A stretch of 64,000 nucleotides of DNA from Acetobacteraceae bacterium AT-5844 (GCA_000245075.1 JH599974.1:110000-173999); one strand, 5' to 3'; shown: positions 8,425 to 17,647, numbered from the stretch's first letter. A program made the numbers and translations. The notes: generated from the letters alone by a model not told the origin.

Positions 8425-9934
8425 TCAGCCCCGCCAGAAGCGGGGCATGAACAGGATCAGGACGGTGAACAGCTCCAGCCGGCCTAGAAGCATGGCGAAG
8501 CACAGCAGCCATTTGGCCGGTATTGGCAAGGTACTAAAATTGCCCGAGGGGCCGACAACGGGTCCCAACCCTGGCCCGACATTGGACAGCATGGCGACGG
8601 CCGCGCTGGCGCTGGTCAGGAAATCCAGCTCCAGCGCCATCAGCAGGATGGTCAGCAGCCCATAGCAGGCGAAATAGAGGGCGAAGAACGCGACGACCGA
8701 GCCGATGACCTCATCGGGGAGCAACTTGCCGGCATAGGTGCGCGGGAAAAACGCCGCGCGGGTAGAGAAGCCGCAGAAACTGAGCCCGCAGCATCACGGC
8801 CAGGACCTGGAATCTGAAGATCTTGATGCCACCAGCGGTCGATCCCGTGCATCCGCCAACGAACATGAGCGCGAAGAACAGGCCCGTCGCCGCTCCGCCC
8901 CAGGCTGTATAGTCGTCCGAGGCGAAGCCCGTGGTCGTGACCACCGAGACCACGCTCAGCAACGCATGGCGTGCTGCCTCCAGAAATTCATAGCGGCCGG
9001 AAATGTACAGGCTGAGCGCCAGCGGCACGGTGACAGCAACCACCAGCCCTAGCAGCATCCTCACCTGCATGTCCTGGAGGAGCGAGAAGTCACGTTGCAG
9101 CAACCGGACATAGAGGACGAAAGGCACCGCCCCAGCCAGCATCCCGACAATCGCCACCCACTGGACGGCTGCGTTGTTCCAGCGCGCCAGCGAAATATCG
9201 GAGGTGGAAAAGCCGGCCGTGGAGATGGTCGTCAGCGCGTGGGCTAACGCCTCCAGTGGCGCCATGCCTGCCGCCGCGTAAGCGATGCCACACAGTACGG
9301 TCATGATGACATAGCTGATCACGATGGCCGCCGCGATCTGGCGGATGCGCGGCATCACCTTTTCCGAGCGGTCGGAGCTTTCGGTCCGGAAAAGCTGCAT
9401 GCCACCCACGCCCAGGGCGGGGAGAACCGCGAGCGCCATGGCGATGATGCCGATGCCGCCTAGCCATTGCAGCAGCGCCCGCCATAGCAGAATGCCGGGC
9501 GGCGCGTGGTCCAGGCCGACAACCACCGTGGCGCCCGTCGTTGTCAGGCCGGAAACAGCTTCGAACACGGCATGGGTGACATTGCCGCCAAGGCCTGGCT
9601 GCTGCGACAGATAGAAAGGAATGGCGGCGCAGATGCAGATGGAGCCCCAGGCGAGCGGCGTCAGAAGAAAGGCCTGGCGCAAGGTCAGGCCTGTGGCGAG
9701 ATCGTGACGTAAGGTGGCGCGGGACAACAGGCCCGCTAGAATTGCCACGCCCACCGACGAGGCAGCGAAGTACTGCCAATCCGGATGGCCATGGACGAGA
9801 TCCACGGCTGCAGGCAGAAGCATGAAGGCTGCCAGAACCAGCATCATGCGGCTGATGAGATGCAGGACAGGCCGCAGGCGCGGCATCGCCTGCTGCCGTG
9901 GCATTACCAGGGTACGGGCCAGCCGCTCAGCCAT
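8425..9934 (-). pseudogene. trkH: TrkH potassium channel subunit, broken by a single-base frameshift
   Basis: Membrane pore subunit of the Trk K+ uptake system, in the same operon as trkA. The start ATG (9934) overlaps the trkA stop by eight bases. Three of the four selectivity-filter loops are in the first frame (GLTTTGATV, TISTAGFST, VVTTTGFAS). The fourth (LSNVGPGLG) and the last helices (FTVLILFMPRFW) lie in another frame, 8425 to about 8750. Removing one base from the A run at 8747-8751 (T run on the coding strand) restores a smooth reading YPRGVFPRTYAGKLLPDEV into the C-terminal part. As given, the product stops at CRQVAPR and lacks the fourth pore loop. It is either a real mutation or a homopolymer sequencing error. 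Confidence 0.85.
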
Positions 9935-11309
9935 CTGCGGCGCTTTCCGGAAGGGCCAGCAGCGCCTCGGCCTGGCGCAATGAGGAACTGGCGACCGCGG
10001 CAATCACACTGTCTCCAGCTTGCAGAACAGTATGGGCGTCCGGGATGAAAATCTCTTCCTCCCGGATCACGGCCCCGATCAGCATGCCACTGGGAACGCC
10101 GATCTGTCCCAACGGGCCTGAGACCAGCCGGGAGCCCGCCAGTGCCCGCGCTTCCACGACCTCGGCCTCATCCCCCGGCAACTGATAGACCTGGGCGATC
10201 GAACCACGACGGACATGTCGCAAGATGGAGGAGATGGTGATGCTGCTGGGGCTTACCACGGTGTCGATTCCAAGCGCGCCGACGACCGGGGCGTAGGAAG
10301 ATTTATTCACCAGTGTGATGACACGCTGGCATCCGGCCCGCCGGGCGAGCACAGAGGCGAAGATATTGGTTTCATCGTCATTCGTGACCGCGACGAGCGT
10401 ATCCGCTGCCCCCGCATTGGCCTCCTCCAGCATCTCCCGTTCCAGCGCATCGCCTTGCAGAACGATGACCGAAGGCCCAAGCAACTCAGCGATCATTTCC
10501 GCTCGTTCCGGATTGTGCTCGATCACCTTGAGGGAAATGAGGTTCTCTTCAACGAGCGTCCGTGCCAGCTGCAGGCCGATATTGCCGCCGCCCACAATGA
10601 CGACACGTTTTGCCAGCCGCTCCCGGTGGCCGAAATCCGCCAGCACCTCGGCGAGGCGGTCTGAGGGGGAAATCACATAGACACCGTCACCCGGTTCGAT
10701 ACGACCCTCGCCGGTCGGAACGAAGGCCTGGCCTTCCCGCAACAGGGCCACGGCCACGAAGCCACGTTCCTGGGCCTGCCGCCGCAGATCGGCCACGGTC
10801 CTGCCGCCGAGCTGGCAGTTATCCTCGCACTGGATGCCGAGAAGCAGCAGCTTGCCGCCCGCCAGCGGCACCATGTCGAAAGCACCCGGTGTCCGCAGGC
10901 GGCGGGCGATGCCAGCCGCCACCTCCACTTCAGGCGAAATGATAACATCGACCGGCAGCTGGTCTTCGGCGTAGAGGCTGCTCCAGATAGGCTCCAGATA
11001 GCCATGGTGGCGCAGGCGGGCGATGCGCCGCTTCACCCTGAAGAGGGAGTGCGCCACCTGGCACGCCACCATGTTCACTTCGTCGGAGCGGGTGACGGCG
11101 ATCAGCAACTCCGTATCCTGCGCGCCGGCCTGCCGCAATGTCGCCGGATGGGATGCGAAGCCGACCATTCCGCGAATATCGTGGCTTTCATCCGCGCGCC
11201 GGGCCGCCTCTGGCGAGGCGTCTATGACAGTGACGTCATTGCCTTCATGGGCGAGGTGCCGGGCGATGGTGGTGCCCACCTGACCAGCGCCGCAGATGAT
11301 GATCTTCAC
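9927..11309 (-). CDS. trkA: Trk system potassium uptake regulatory protein TrkA
   Basis: Cytoplasmic NAD-binding subunit gating the TrkH channel. It has two RCK units: a first Rossmann motif ICGAGQVGTTIA at the N-terminus followed by a TrkA-C domain, then a second RVVIVGGGNIGLQLA near the middle (about residue 230) with its own TrkA-C domain. The GTG at 11309 gives the canonical beginning MKIIICGAG and has GGAGG nine bases upstream; an ATG at 11330 would add seven residues. It overlaps trkH by eight bases. The gene is intact although its channel partner is frameshifted. It lies 83 bases after nhaA on the same strand, forming an ion-homeostasis group. Confidence 0.93.
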   Translation of the reverse strand: MKIIICGAGQVGTTIARHLAHEGNDVTVIDASPEAARRADESHDIRGMVGFASHPATLRQAGAQDTELLIAVTRSDEVNMVACQVAHSLFRVKRRIARLRHHGYLEPIWSSLYAEDQLPVDVIISPEVEVAAGIARRLRTPGAFDMVPLAGGKLLLLGIQCEDNCQLGGRTVADLRRQAQERGFVAVALLREGQAFVPTGEGRIEPGDGVYVISPSDRLAEVLADFGHRERLAKRVVIVGGGNIGLQLARTLVEENLISLKVIEHNPERAEMIAELLGPSVIVLQGDALEREMLEEANAGAADTLVAVTNDDETNIFASVLARRAGCQRVITLVNKSSYAPVVGALGIDTVVSPSSITISSILRHVRRGSIAQVYQLPGDEAEVVEARALAGSRLVSGPLGQIGVPSGMLIGAVIREEEIFIPDAHTVLQAGDSVIAAVASSSLRQAEALLALPESAADG

Positions 11310-11392
11310 TGGCGGCATCCTCCGCTGCATGCCGCCTGAATGTGGCGCCGGGCGGCTCGGCCTTACAAGGTATCAGCCTGCCCGGCGGTTGC

Positions 11393-12604
11393 TCAGACCC
11401 TGGCTGCCGCCGGGCTTCGCGCCCTCTCCTCCCGAGGGGCGATGCGCAGCAGAGTATAGCCCAGGGCGCCCGACAGAATGGAGCCGGCCAGAATGCCGAA
11501 CTTCACCTCGGCCTGGAGCGCGGGGTAAGCGTCGAAGGCCAGCAGGCCGGTGAACAGGCTCATGGTGAAGCCGATGCCGCAAAGGACGGATACGCCAAAC
11601 ATCTGCATCCAGCTGGCTCCGGCTGGCAGGCTCACCAACCGGAAGCGGATCATCAGGAAGGAAGAGCCAAATACCCCGACCATCTTTCCGAGGAGCAGCC
11701 CGAGCGCGACGCCCAAAGTCAGCGGCTCGAGCAACACGCCTGCGGAGACGCCACTGAAGGACACGCCCGCATTGGCGAAGCCGAAAATCGGCACGATGAT
11801 GAAGGCAACCGGCTTCTGCAGGACGTGTTCCAGCCGGTGCAAGGGAGAGTCCGTCGGACTGGCTTCGGGCTTTCCCGGTGTCAGCTTGATGGGGATGGTC
11901 AGCGCCAGCAGCACACCGGCGATGGTGGCATGGACGCCGGAGCGCAGCACCAGAAACCACAGCACCGCGCCGAGCAGCAGATAAGGTAGCAGCGACCGCA
12001 CATTCATCCGGTTGAGAATGAAAAGCAGGGCCAGCACCATTGCGGCGCCGGCAAGTGCCGGCAGCACGATACCCTCGGAATAGAAAAGAGCGATGATGAC
12101 CACCGCGCCGAGGTCGTCAATGATGGCGAGCGCGGCCAGGAAGACCTTGAGACTGGCGGGCACGCGCGGGCCGAGAAGGGAAAGGACGCCCAGGGCAAAG
12201 GCGATATCCGTGGCGGAGGGAATGGCCCAACCGCGCATGGCCACCGGGTCCGCGTAGTTGAAGGCCGTGTAGATCAGCGCCGGCACCGCCATGCCGCCAG
12301 CAGCGGCGACACCAGGCAGCAGGCGGCGCCCCCAGCTGGAAAGCTGGCCATCCAGCATCTCCCGTTTGATCTCCAGCCCGACCATCAGGAAAAAGAGCGC
12401 CATCAGGGCATCGTTGACCCAATGTTGCAGGCTCAGCGGGCCGATATGGGCAGCAAAGAGCGCGAAGTATGCCTCGGATAAGGGAGAGTTTGCCGCCACG
12501 ATAGCCAAGGCTGCCACGGCCATGAGCATCAGCCCGCCCGCCGCTTCGCTGTCGAGGAAGTGTCGCATGGCGGACCGGATGCGGCCTGGGCGGGCTTTTA
12601 TCAT
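11393..12604 (-). CDS. nhaA: Na+/H+ antiporter NhaA
   Basis: Inner-membrane Na+(Li+)/H+ antiporter of 403 residues, the usual family size. The key acidic residues fall where they do in the E. coli protein: Asp133 in [11 protein letters not shown] and the pair Asp163-Asp164 in AIIDDLGAV. The segment [18 protein letters not shown] is also diagnostic. About twelve hydrophobic helices are visible. It stands upstream of trkA and trkH on the same strand. With the Mrp operon at 40.5-46.5 kb the window encodes two independent sodium/proton exchange systems. Confidence 0.95.
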   Translation of the reverse strand: MIKARPGRIRSAMRHFLDSEAAGGLMLMAVAALAIVAANSPLSEAYFALFAAHIGPLSLQHWVNDALMALFFLMVGLEIKREMLDGQLSSWGRRLLPGVAAAGGMAVPALIYTAFNYADPVAMRGWAIPSATDIAFALGVLSLLGPRVPASLKVFLAALAIIDDLGAVVIIALFYSEGIVLPALAGAAMVLALLFILNRMNVRSLLPYLLLGAVLWFLVLRSGVHATIAGVLLALTIPIKLTPGKPEASPTDSPLHRLEHVLQKPVAFIIVPIFGFANAGVSFSGVSAGVLLEPLTLGVALGLLLGKMVGVFGSSFLMIRFRLVSLPAGASWMQMFGVSVLCGIGFTMSLFTGLLAFDAYPALQAEVKFGILAGSILSGALGYTLLRIAPREERARSPAAARV

Positions 12605-12990
12605 GGAGCGAAATCCTCGAATGACGCAGCGGCGGCCTGCAAGGGCCGTGGCCGTGCTCTTAGACCCCTTCTCCAGGCCTGCCCAGCCGGTGGAGGATAT
12701 TCAGCTATAGGTTGTGAGCAGGCCGTTGGCTTGTCCGAGGGCCGCAGGAATGCTCTCCGGCATGCGGGGATCTATGAAGCGGCAGGGCATGAGAGATGCC
12801 CATTGCGCCGGCAGCGCCGCGATAGGAAATTCCTGGCCACCGCAGCGATGTCCATCTCGCTCCGCCCAGCCTCACGCAATCTCGAGCGTGGTAGTTCCAT
12901 GTCCCGCGCTTGGGCCGCACGCGGTGGGGCAGGGACTTGTCAGCGTCTCCATACCCGCCGACGGTATGAGGGCCGAGGGAGACCCTGTCC
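12605..12990. other. Non-coding gap between divergent nhaA and threonine-synthase-like genes
   Basis: 386 bases separate two divergent genes. Short open frames here have no recognisable protein character. Promoters for both genes must lie in it. The only structure I can point to is the small dyad at 12950-12968. I looked for a sodium- or pH-responsive leader upstream of nhaA but could not support one by eye. Confidence 0.6.
12950..12968. promoter_or_regulatory. Inverted repeat upstream of the threonine-synthase-like gene
   Basis: CATACC and GGTATG form a perfect 6-bp dyad with a 7-base spacer, 22 bases before the ATG at 12991. This position fits an operator or a leader hairpin. No regulator gene adjoins it, so the assignment is weak. 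Confidence 0.35.
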
Positions 12991-14199
12991 ATGGAACTGC
13001 GCTGCGTCGAATGTGGCCGCCTGCATCCGCCCGCCTTGCTTTACGCCTGCGAGGCCTGCGGCGGCATTCTGGAGGTGATGGGCGAGAGCGGCCTTGCCGT
13101 TCCCGCAAGCGTCAGAGGCATGTGGCGCCATGGGGCTCATCTCGGCATCACGGATGCCTCAGCCATCGTTTCGCTGGAGGAGGGTGATACGCCGCTGCAT
13201 GTCGCCTCGCGCGCGGCGGCGGCCATCCCGGGTTTCCGCGGCATGCTCTGGGTGAAGGATGAAACGCGCAACCCCACCGGCTCCTTCAAGGACAGGCTGG
13301 TTTCGGCCGCCATCAGCAAGGCGCGGGAACTGGGGGCGAAGGGCGTGGTCTGCGCGTCCTCCGGCAATGCCGGTGCGTCGGTCGCGGCCTATGCGGCCCG
13401 GGCGGGCATGCCGGCTATCATCGTGGTGCCCGCGCATACGCCGGATGGCAAGATGACGCAGATCGCGGCCTATGGCGCCCGGTTGTTGAAAATGCCGGGC
13501 CATTATAGCCGCTCCTACGACCTGGCCATGGCGCTCGCGCGCCGTAACGGCTTCGCGAATCTCACCACGACATTTCTCAACCCCTGGGCGGTGGATGCGC
13601 TGAAGCTCGTGGGCCTGGAGCTCATGCAGCAATTGGAAGGCCAGGCGCCGACGCATGTGCTCGTGCCCACCGGCAGCGGACCGTTGGTAAAAGGCGTGGT
13701 GCAGGGCTTCGCCGAGTTCGGCGGAGGTGCCGTGCCTCGGGCTGTTGCCGTGCAGGCCGCCGGATGTGCCCCGATCGTCCGTGCCTTCGAACAGGGCGCC
13801 GGGGAGGTCGAGGCCTGGGATGCGCCGAACACCATCGCTTCGGGCATTAGCGATCCCCTCATCGGCTATGCCGGGGATGGCACATACACTCTGCGGCTGG
13901 TGCGCCAGACAGGTGGCGTGGCCGTGGCGGTTGAGGATGAGGAGATCCGCGCCGCCATGCGCCTGCTGGCGCAGCAGGAAGGCCTCTATGCCGAACCGAC
14001 GGGTGCCAGCCCTATCGCGGCACTCGCGAAACTGCTGGCGGAAGGCGCCATTCCACCCGACGCCCGCGTGGTCTGCCTCATGACCGGCCACGGCTTCAAG
14101 GATGCCGCCCTTTGGCGGAGCATGCCCGCCGATGCGCATGAGGTGGCCGACCTCGCAGCGGCCGAGGCCCTGCTGGGTGCAACCGTGTCAGGGGCATGA
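12991..14199 (+). CDS. Threonine synthase-like PLP-dependent enzyme
   Basis: Fold-type II PLP enzyme of 402 residues resembling threonine synthase, which turns O-phosphohomoserine into threonine. An N-terminal zinc-ribbon with Cys5, Cys8, Cys20 and Cys23 precedes the catalytic domain. The PLP lysine is Lys100 in GSFKDR and the phosphate loop is SSGNAG; a late TGHGFKD motif matches threonine synthases. GAGGGAG nine bases upstream supports the start. Its neighbours downstream are a CoA-transferase and an HMG-CoA-lyase-like enzyme, not homoserine genes. It may therefore be a catabolic paralogue acting on another beta-substituted amino acid. Confidence 0.8.
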   Translation: MELRCVECGRLHPPALLYACEACGGILEVMGESGLAVPASVRGMWRHGAHLGITDASAIVSLEEGDTPLHVASRAAAAIPGFRGMLWVKDETRNPTGSFKDRLVSAAISKARELGAKGVVCASSGNAGASVAAYAARAGMPAIIVVPAHTPDGKMTQIAAYGARLLKMPGHYSRSYDLAMALARRNGFANLTTTFLNPWAVDALKLVGLELMQQLEGQAPTHVLVPTGSGPLVKGVVQGFAEFGGGAVPRAVAVQAAGCAPIVRAFEQGAGEVEAWDAPNTIASGISDPLIGYAGDGTYTLRLVRQTGGVAVAVEDEEIRAAMRLLAQQEGLYAEPTGASPIAALAKLLAEGAIPPDARVVCLMTGHGFKDAALWRSMPADAHEVADLAAAEALLGATVSGA

Positions 14200-14279
14200 C
14201 GCGGGGGGCGAGCCGTGCTTTTTTGGCTCTCTCGCGCCCCCGGCCCAACGGAGGAGCCGGGGAGACTGGAGGAACGACC

Positions 14280-15506
14280 ATGCCGGACAGCAACGCCCCG
14301 CCGCCTTTCGGCGCGGCTCAGACAGATCAGCGGCTTCCGCTGGCCGGGCTGCGCGTCGTCGAACTCGGCCATTACATCGCCGGCCCCTTCGCCTCGCGGA
14401 TGCTCGCCGATCTGGGCGCCGAGGTCATCAAGGTGGAGCCACCCGAGGGAGACCCCCATCGCGGCTGGGGCGCCCGGCTGAACGGCCATGCGCTGTGGTT
14501 CAGCATCCATGGCCGCAACAAGCTTTCCGTCACTGCCGACCTCAAATCTGAAGAAGGCCGGAACCGCGTTCTCGCGCTGTGCGACCGGGCCGATGCATTG
14601 GTGGAAAACTTCCGCCCCGGCTATCTGGAGCGCATCGGCCTGGGGCCGGATGTGCTGCGCGCCCGCAACCCGCGCCTGGTCATCGCCCGGGTGTCTGGCT
14701 ACGGCCAGGATGGACCCTATAGGGACAAGCCGGCCTTCGGCGCCATCGGGGAGGCCATGGGCGGCCTTCGGCATCTCACCGCCAATCCGGGGCAGACGGA
14801 TCTGCCGCCCCCGCGCTGCGGCGTGTCCATCAGCGATGATCTGGCTGGCCTCTACGCCGCCCTCGCCGTTGTCTCGGCCTGCTGGGGGCGAGACCGCAGG
14901 CAGGATGGCCGAGGGACGACCATCGACCTCGATCTCGTCACCTCCGTCTTCTCGCTCATGGAAGGGCAACTGCCGGAATACGGGCTGCTTGGCATGGTGC
15001 GGCAGCCCATGGGCGCCTCGCTGCCCAGCGCCGCCCCCACCAACACCTATCCCTGCGCGGACGGCAAATGGCTGGCGATCGCCGGCAATTCCGACCTTAT
15101 CTTCCGTCGGCTGATGAGTTGCATCGGCCGCACCGATCTCGCGGAAGACCCTCGCATGGCAGACAATGCCGGCCGCTGCGTGCATGTCACCGAACTGGAC
15201 GCCGCGATCGCCGCCTGGACGCGGACCCTGTCGGCCAAGGAGGCGCAGGATGCGCTGGAGGCCGTGCATGTTCCCTGCTCGCGCCTCTACGACATGAAGG
15301 ACTGCGCGGAAGACCCCCATTTCCGTGCCCGAGAGATGATGCTCGATGTCGAGGACCCGTTGATCGGTACCGCAGTGCCCCACCCCGCCGCGCCATTCCG
15401 TTTCGAGGGCATCGCGCCGCGCGACATGGTGCGTTGGGCCGGCCCGGCTATCGGCGCCCATAACGACTATGTTTTCGGCCAACTGTTGAAGGAAGCCGCG
15501 GAATGA
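14280..15506 (+). CDS. Class III CoA-transferase (CaiB/BaiF family)
   Basis: Moves CoA between carboxylic acids through an enzyme-bound aspartyl thioester. The N-terminus carries LRVVELGHYIAGPFASRML and GAEVIKVEPPEGDPHR, both standard for the family. The likely catalytic Asp is Asp186 in SISDDLAGLYAAL. Length (408 residues) is normal. GGAGGA at 14268-14273 fixes the ATG at 14280. The gene overlaps the HMG-CoA-lyase-like gene by four bases, so the two work together. A known pairing of this sort is succinyl-CoA:3-hydroxy-3-methylglutarate (or glutarate) CoA-transferase feeding HMG-CoA lyase; that substrate is inference. Confidence 0.9.
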   Translation: MPDSNAPPPFGAAQTDQRLPLAGLRVVELGHYIAGPFASRMLADLGAEVIKVEPPEGDPHRGWGARLNGHALWFSIHGRNKLSVTADLKSEEGRNRVLALCDRADALVENFRPGYLERIGLGPDVLRARNPRLVIARVSGYGQDGPYRDKPAFGAIGEAMGGLRHLTANPGQTDLPPPRCGVSISDDLAGLYAALAVVSACWGRDRRQDGRGTTIDLDLVTSVFSLMEGQLPEYGLLGMVRQPMGASLPSAAPTNTYPCADGKWLAIAGNSDLIFRRLMSCIGRTDLAEDPRMADNAGRCVHVTELDAAIAAWTRTLSAKEAQDALEAVHVPCSRLYDMKDCAEDPHFRAREMMLDVEDPLIGTAVPHPAAPFRFEGIAPRDMVRWAGPAIGAHNDYVFGQLLKEAAE

Positions 15507-16408
15507 AGGCGATCATCAGCGACGTCGCGCCGCGCGACGGACTGCAATCCATCGGCCCCTTCGTCCCTACCAGCGACAAGATCGCCATTGTCCGTGCCGT
15601 CTATGACGCGGGCGTCCGGCGAATGGAAATCGGGTCGTTCGTCTCCCCACGGGCCGTGCCGCAGATGGCGGATACGGCCGAGGTGCTGCGCGCGGCGCTG
15701 GAACTGCCGGGGCTGGAATGCACCGTGCTGGTACCGAACCGGAAGGGGTTCGAACTGGCGGCGCAATCCGGCGCACAGCGACTGGGCCTCTTCATGTCCG
15801 TCACGGAGGCGCATAACCGCGCCAACCTGAACCGCACGCGGGAGGAATCCTTCGCCGATCTGGCAGCCATCGTGGCCGAGGCGCGTGCCACCGGGCTCGC
15901 CATCCGGTTCAACCTCTCCACGGCCTTCCACTGCCCCTTCGAGGGCGTGGTACCGGAAGCGCAGGCCCTGGAATGGGCTGGACGCGCGGCGCAACTCGAC
16001 CCGGAAATGGAAATCGCCCTGGCCGACACCACCGGCAATGCCTCGCCCGCTCAGGTGCGGGCGGTATTCCAGGCCGCGCGGGACCGCTGGGGCGACCGCT
16101 TCGCCTTCCACGGGCATGACACCTACGGCATGGGCGTTGCCAATGTCGCCGCGGCCTGGGAGGCGGGCGTGCGGGTGTTCGATGCCTCGGCAGGTGGGCT
16201 GGGCGGCTGCCCCTTCGCGCCCGGCGCCACCGGCAATGTGGCGACCGAGGACCTGGTCTGGATGTTCCACCGCATGGGTGTGGAGACGGGGGTGGACTGG
16301 CAGCGCCTGCTGGCTGCGGCCGATCTGGCGGCGGCGGTGCCCGGCGGCACGCCGGGCGGGCGGATGCGCGGCGTGCCTGCGGCGAGGGGCGGCCAAAAGG
16401 CCGCCTGA
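15503..16408 (+). CDS. Hydroxymethylglutaryl-CoA lyase family protein
   Basis: TIM-barrel lyase cleaving a 3-hydroxy-3-methyl acyl-CoA, typically HMG-CoA to acetoacetate and acetyl-CoA. The signature region SAGGLGGCPFAPGATGN is complete. Arg11-Asp12, His203 and His205 (HGHDTYG), Cys236, Asn245 and Glu249 keep the spacing of the human enzyme's R41-D42, H233, H235, C266, N275 and E279. Length is 301 residues. The start overlaps the CoA-transferase stop (ATGA), implying a coupled activate-and-cleave pair. Because (R)-citramalyl-CoA lyases belong to the same family, citramalate is an alternative to HMG. Confidence 0.9.
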   Translation: MKAIISDVAPRDGLQSIGPFVPTSDKIAIVRAVYDAGVRRMEIGSFVSPRAVPQMADTAEVLRAALELPGLECTVLVPNRKGFELAAQSGAQRLGLFMSVTEAHNRANLNRTREESFADLAAIVAEARATGLAIRFNLSTAFHCPFEGVVPEAQALEWAGRAAQLDPEMEIALADTTGNASPAQVRAVFQAARDRWGDRFAFHGHDTYGMGVANVAAAWEAGVRVFDASAGGLGGCPFAPGATGNVATEDLVWMFHRMGVETGVDWQRLLAAADLAAAVPGGTPGGRMRGVPAARGGQKAA

Positions 16409-16414
16409 CGCGCT

Positions 16415-16936
16415 TCAAGCAGCGTAGACGAGGTTCACGTCGCTGCCGAACTTGTCGTAGGGCACGCCATAGACGTGAATGGACAGTGCATCGGCGCTGC
16501 CCAGATTGGCCAGGCGGTGGATCAGATTCGGGTCCGCCGGGCCATGGCTGATGTCGCCGGCGCGGCGGAGGCAGGTCGCGGTCGTCACTGGCTCAGGCGC
16601 CGTCTCGTCCCGGGCATAGAAAGATTCCGTCAGCGTTCCGCGATGAACTCCCAGCGCGCACCAGGTATGGTGGGCATGGATCGGGCTCATCTGACCGGGC
16701 CGCCAGACGAGGGCGACCATCGCGAAGCCACCTTCGGGGTCGGCATGCAGCAGGTGGCGGATGTACCGGTCAGGGCAGCACGGACAGTCGAGCCCGGCCA
16801 GCAGCTGAGGGTCCGAGACAAAATCGGCCAATACGCCTGCCACCGCGGCGGGGCGGTCCTGAAGAGGTGAGCGGGCAGCCACGGTCACGCGTTCTTTCAG
16901 GACGTCCAGGGCGATACGCGGCTTGGTAATGATCAT
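16415..16936 (-). CDS. Cysteine dioxygenase-type thiol dioxygenase (cupin)
   Basis: Non-haem iron enzyme oxidising a small thiol (cysteine or 3-mercaptopropionate) to its sulfinate; 173 residues. The iron ligands of the family are His87 and His89 in SPIHAHHTWCALG and His140 in NLIHRLANLG. Arg60 in DRYIRHLL fits the substrate-carboxylate arginine. The residue four after His89 is Cys93, where bacterial members usually have Gly, and Tyr156 (HVYG) lies near the expected crosslink tyrosine. It is transcribed divergently from an Lrp-type regulator across an intergenic region with repeated GAATGT sites. Whether cysteine or 3-mercaptopropionate is the substrate is not settled. Confidence 0.85.
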   Translation of the reverse strand: MIITKPRIALDVLKERVTVAARSPLQDRPAAVAGVLADFVSDPQLLAGLDCPCCPDRYIRHLLHADPEGGFAMVALVWRPGQMSPIHAHHTWCALGVHRGTLTESFYARDETAPEPVTTATCLRRAGDISHGPADPNLIHRLANLGSADALSIHVYGVPYDKFGSDVNLVYAA

Positions 16937-17034
16937 GCTGTCAGCGCCTCAGAAAAGGGCGCCCCCCTCGCTTTCCGGCGATTCTAGGGGGGCATCGGCG
17001 CAACTTCTTTCTTCATTCCGGGCAGTTTGCGCCT

Positions 17035-17140
17035 GAATGTGAAAATACATTCCTTGCGAGAGGCGTGGTGAGGTAGAATTTTGCTTTGAATGTCTATTAC
17101 CTAGTATGCAAAGGCGTCGTCCTCCCATGTTCAGGAATGT
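17035..17140. promoter_or_regulatory. Likely Lrp-type binding region: GAATGT/ACATTC sites
   Basis: GAATGT-GAAAAT-ACATTC (17035-17052) is a perfect 6-bp-arm inverted repeat. Further GAATGT half-sites lie at 17088-17093 and 17135-17140, about 50 bases apart, which is close to whole helical turns. The array fills the gap between the thiol dioxygenase gene and the divergent Lrp/AsnC regulator. This is the expected layout for autoregulation and control of a divergent target by an octameric Lrp-type protein. Confidence 0.6.
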
Positions 17141-17155
17141 TTTTGCAGGCTTCCG

Positions 17156-17629
17156 ATGACGCTGGACGAGTTCGACCGCCGGATCCTCGCCGCTCTGCAG
17201 GTGGACGCCTCTCTGCCCATTACCAAGCTGGCGGAGTTGGCCGGCCTTTCCCCCACCCCCTGCTGGCGGCGGGTTCAGAAGCTTGAGCAGGCGGGCATCA
17301 TCCGCAAACGCGTGGCGTTGCTGGACCGTGCGAAGCTGAATGTCGGCGTGACGGTGTTCATCGCCATCCGCACCAGCCAGCACAATGCGGCCTGGTTCGA
17401 ACGGCTGAGGACGGCGCTGGCCGACATTCCCGAGGTGATGGATTTCTACCGGATGAGCGGCGAGATCGACTATCTGATCCGCGCCGTGGTGCCGGATATC
17501 CAGACCTATGACGCCGTCTATCAGCGCCTGATCTCGCGGATCGACCTCAGCGATGTCACCTCCATGTTTGCCATGGAGGAAATCAAATCGACCACGGAAA
17601 TCCCCCTGGGCTACGCCCGGCGGGAGTGA
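17156..17629 (+). CDS. Lrp/AsnC-family transcriptional regulator
   Basis: 157-residue regulator with the family start LDEFDRRILAALQVDAS, a helix-turn-helix KLAELAGLSPTPCWRRVQKLE, and a C-terminal RAM domain that senses amino acids (about residues 65-150, including MSGEIDYLIRAVVPD). It diverges from the thiol dioxygenase gene, so its likely role is to switch on thiol/cysteine oxidation when the amino acid accumulates. The ribosome binding site is weak. The next gene, ChaC-like, is convergent and 18 bases away. Confidence 0.92.
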   Translation: MTLDEFDRRILAALQVDASLPITKLAELAGLSPTPCWRRVQKLEQAGIIRKRVALLDRAKLNVGVTVFIAIRTSQHNAAWFERLRTALADIPEVMDFYRMSGEIDYLIRAVVPDIQTYDAVYQRLISRIDLSDVTSMFAMEEIKSTTEIPLGYARRE

Positions 17630-17647
17630 GGGGACCCTTTGCGCCGG

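Noticed and set aside
8425-8724. C-terminal TrkH piece as a separate small membrane gene
   Set aside because: It starts inside the TrkH alignment and lacks its own ribosome binding site; a single-base correction joins it to the upstream part.
12605-12990. Possible sodium or pH riboswitch before nhaA
   Set aside because: I could not find conserved helices by eye; a covariance-model search would be needed.
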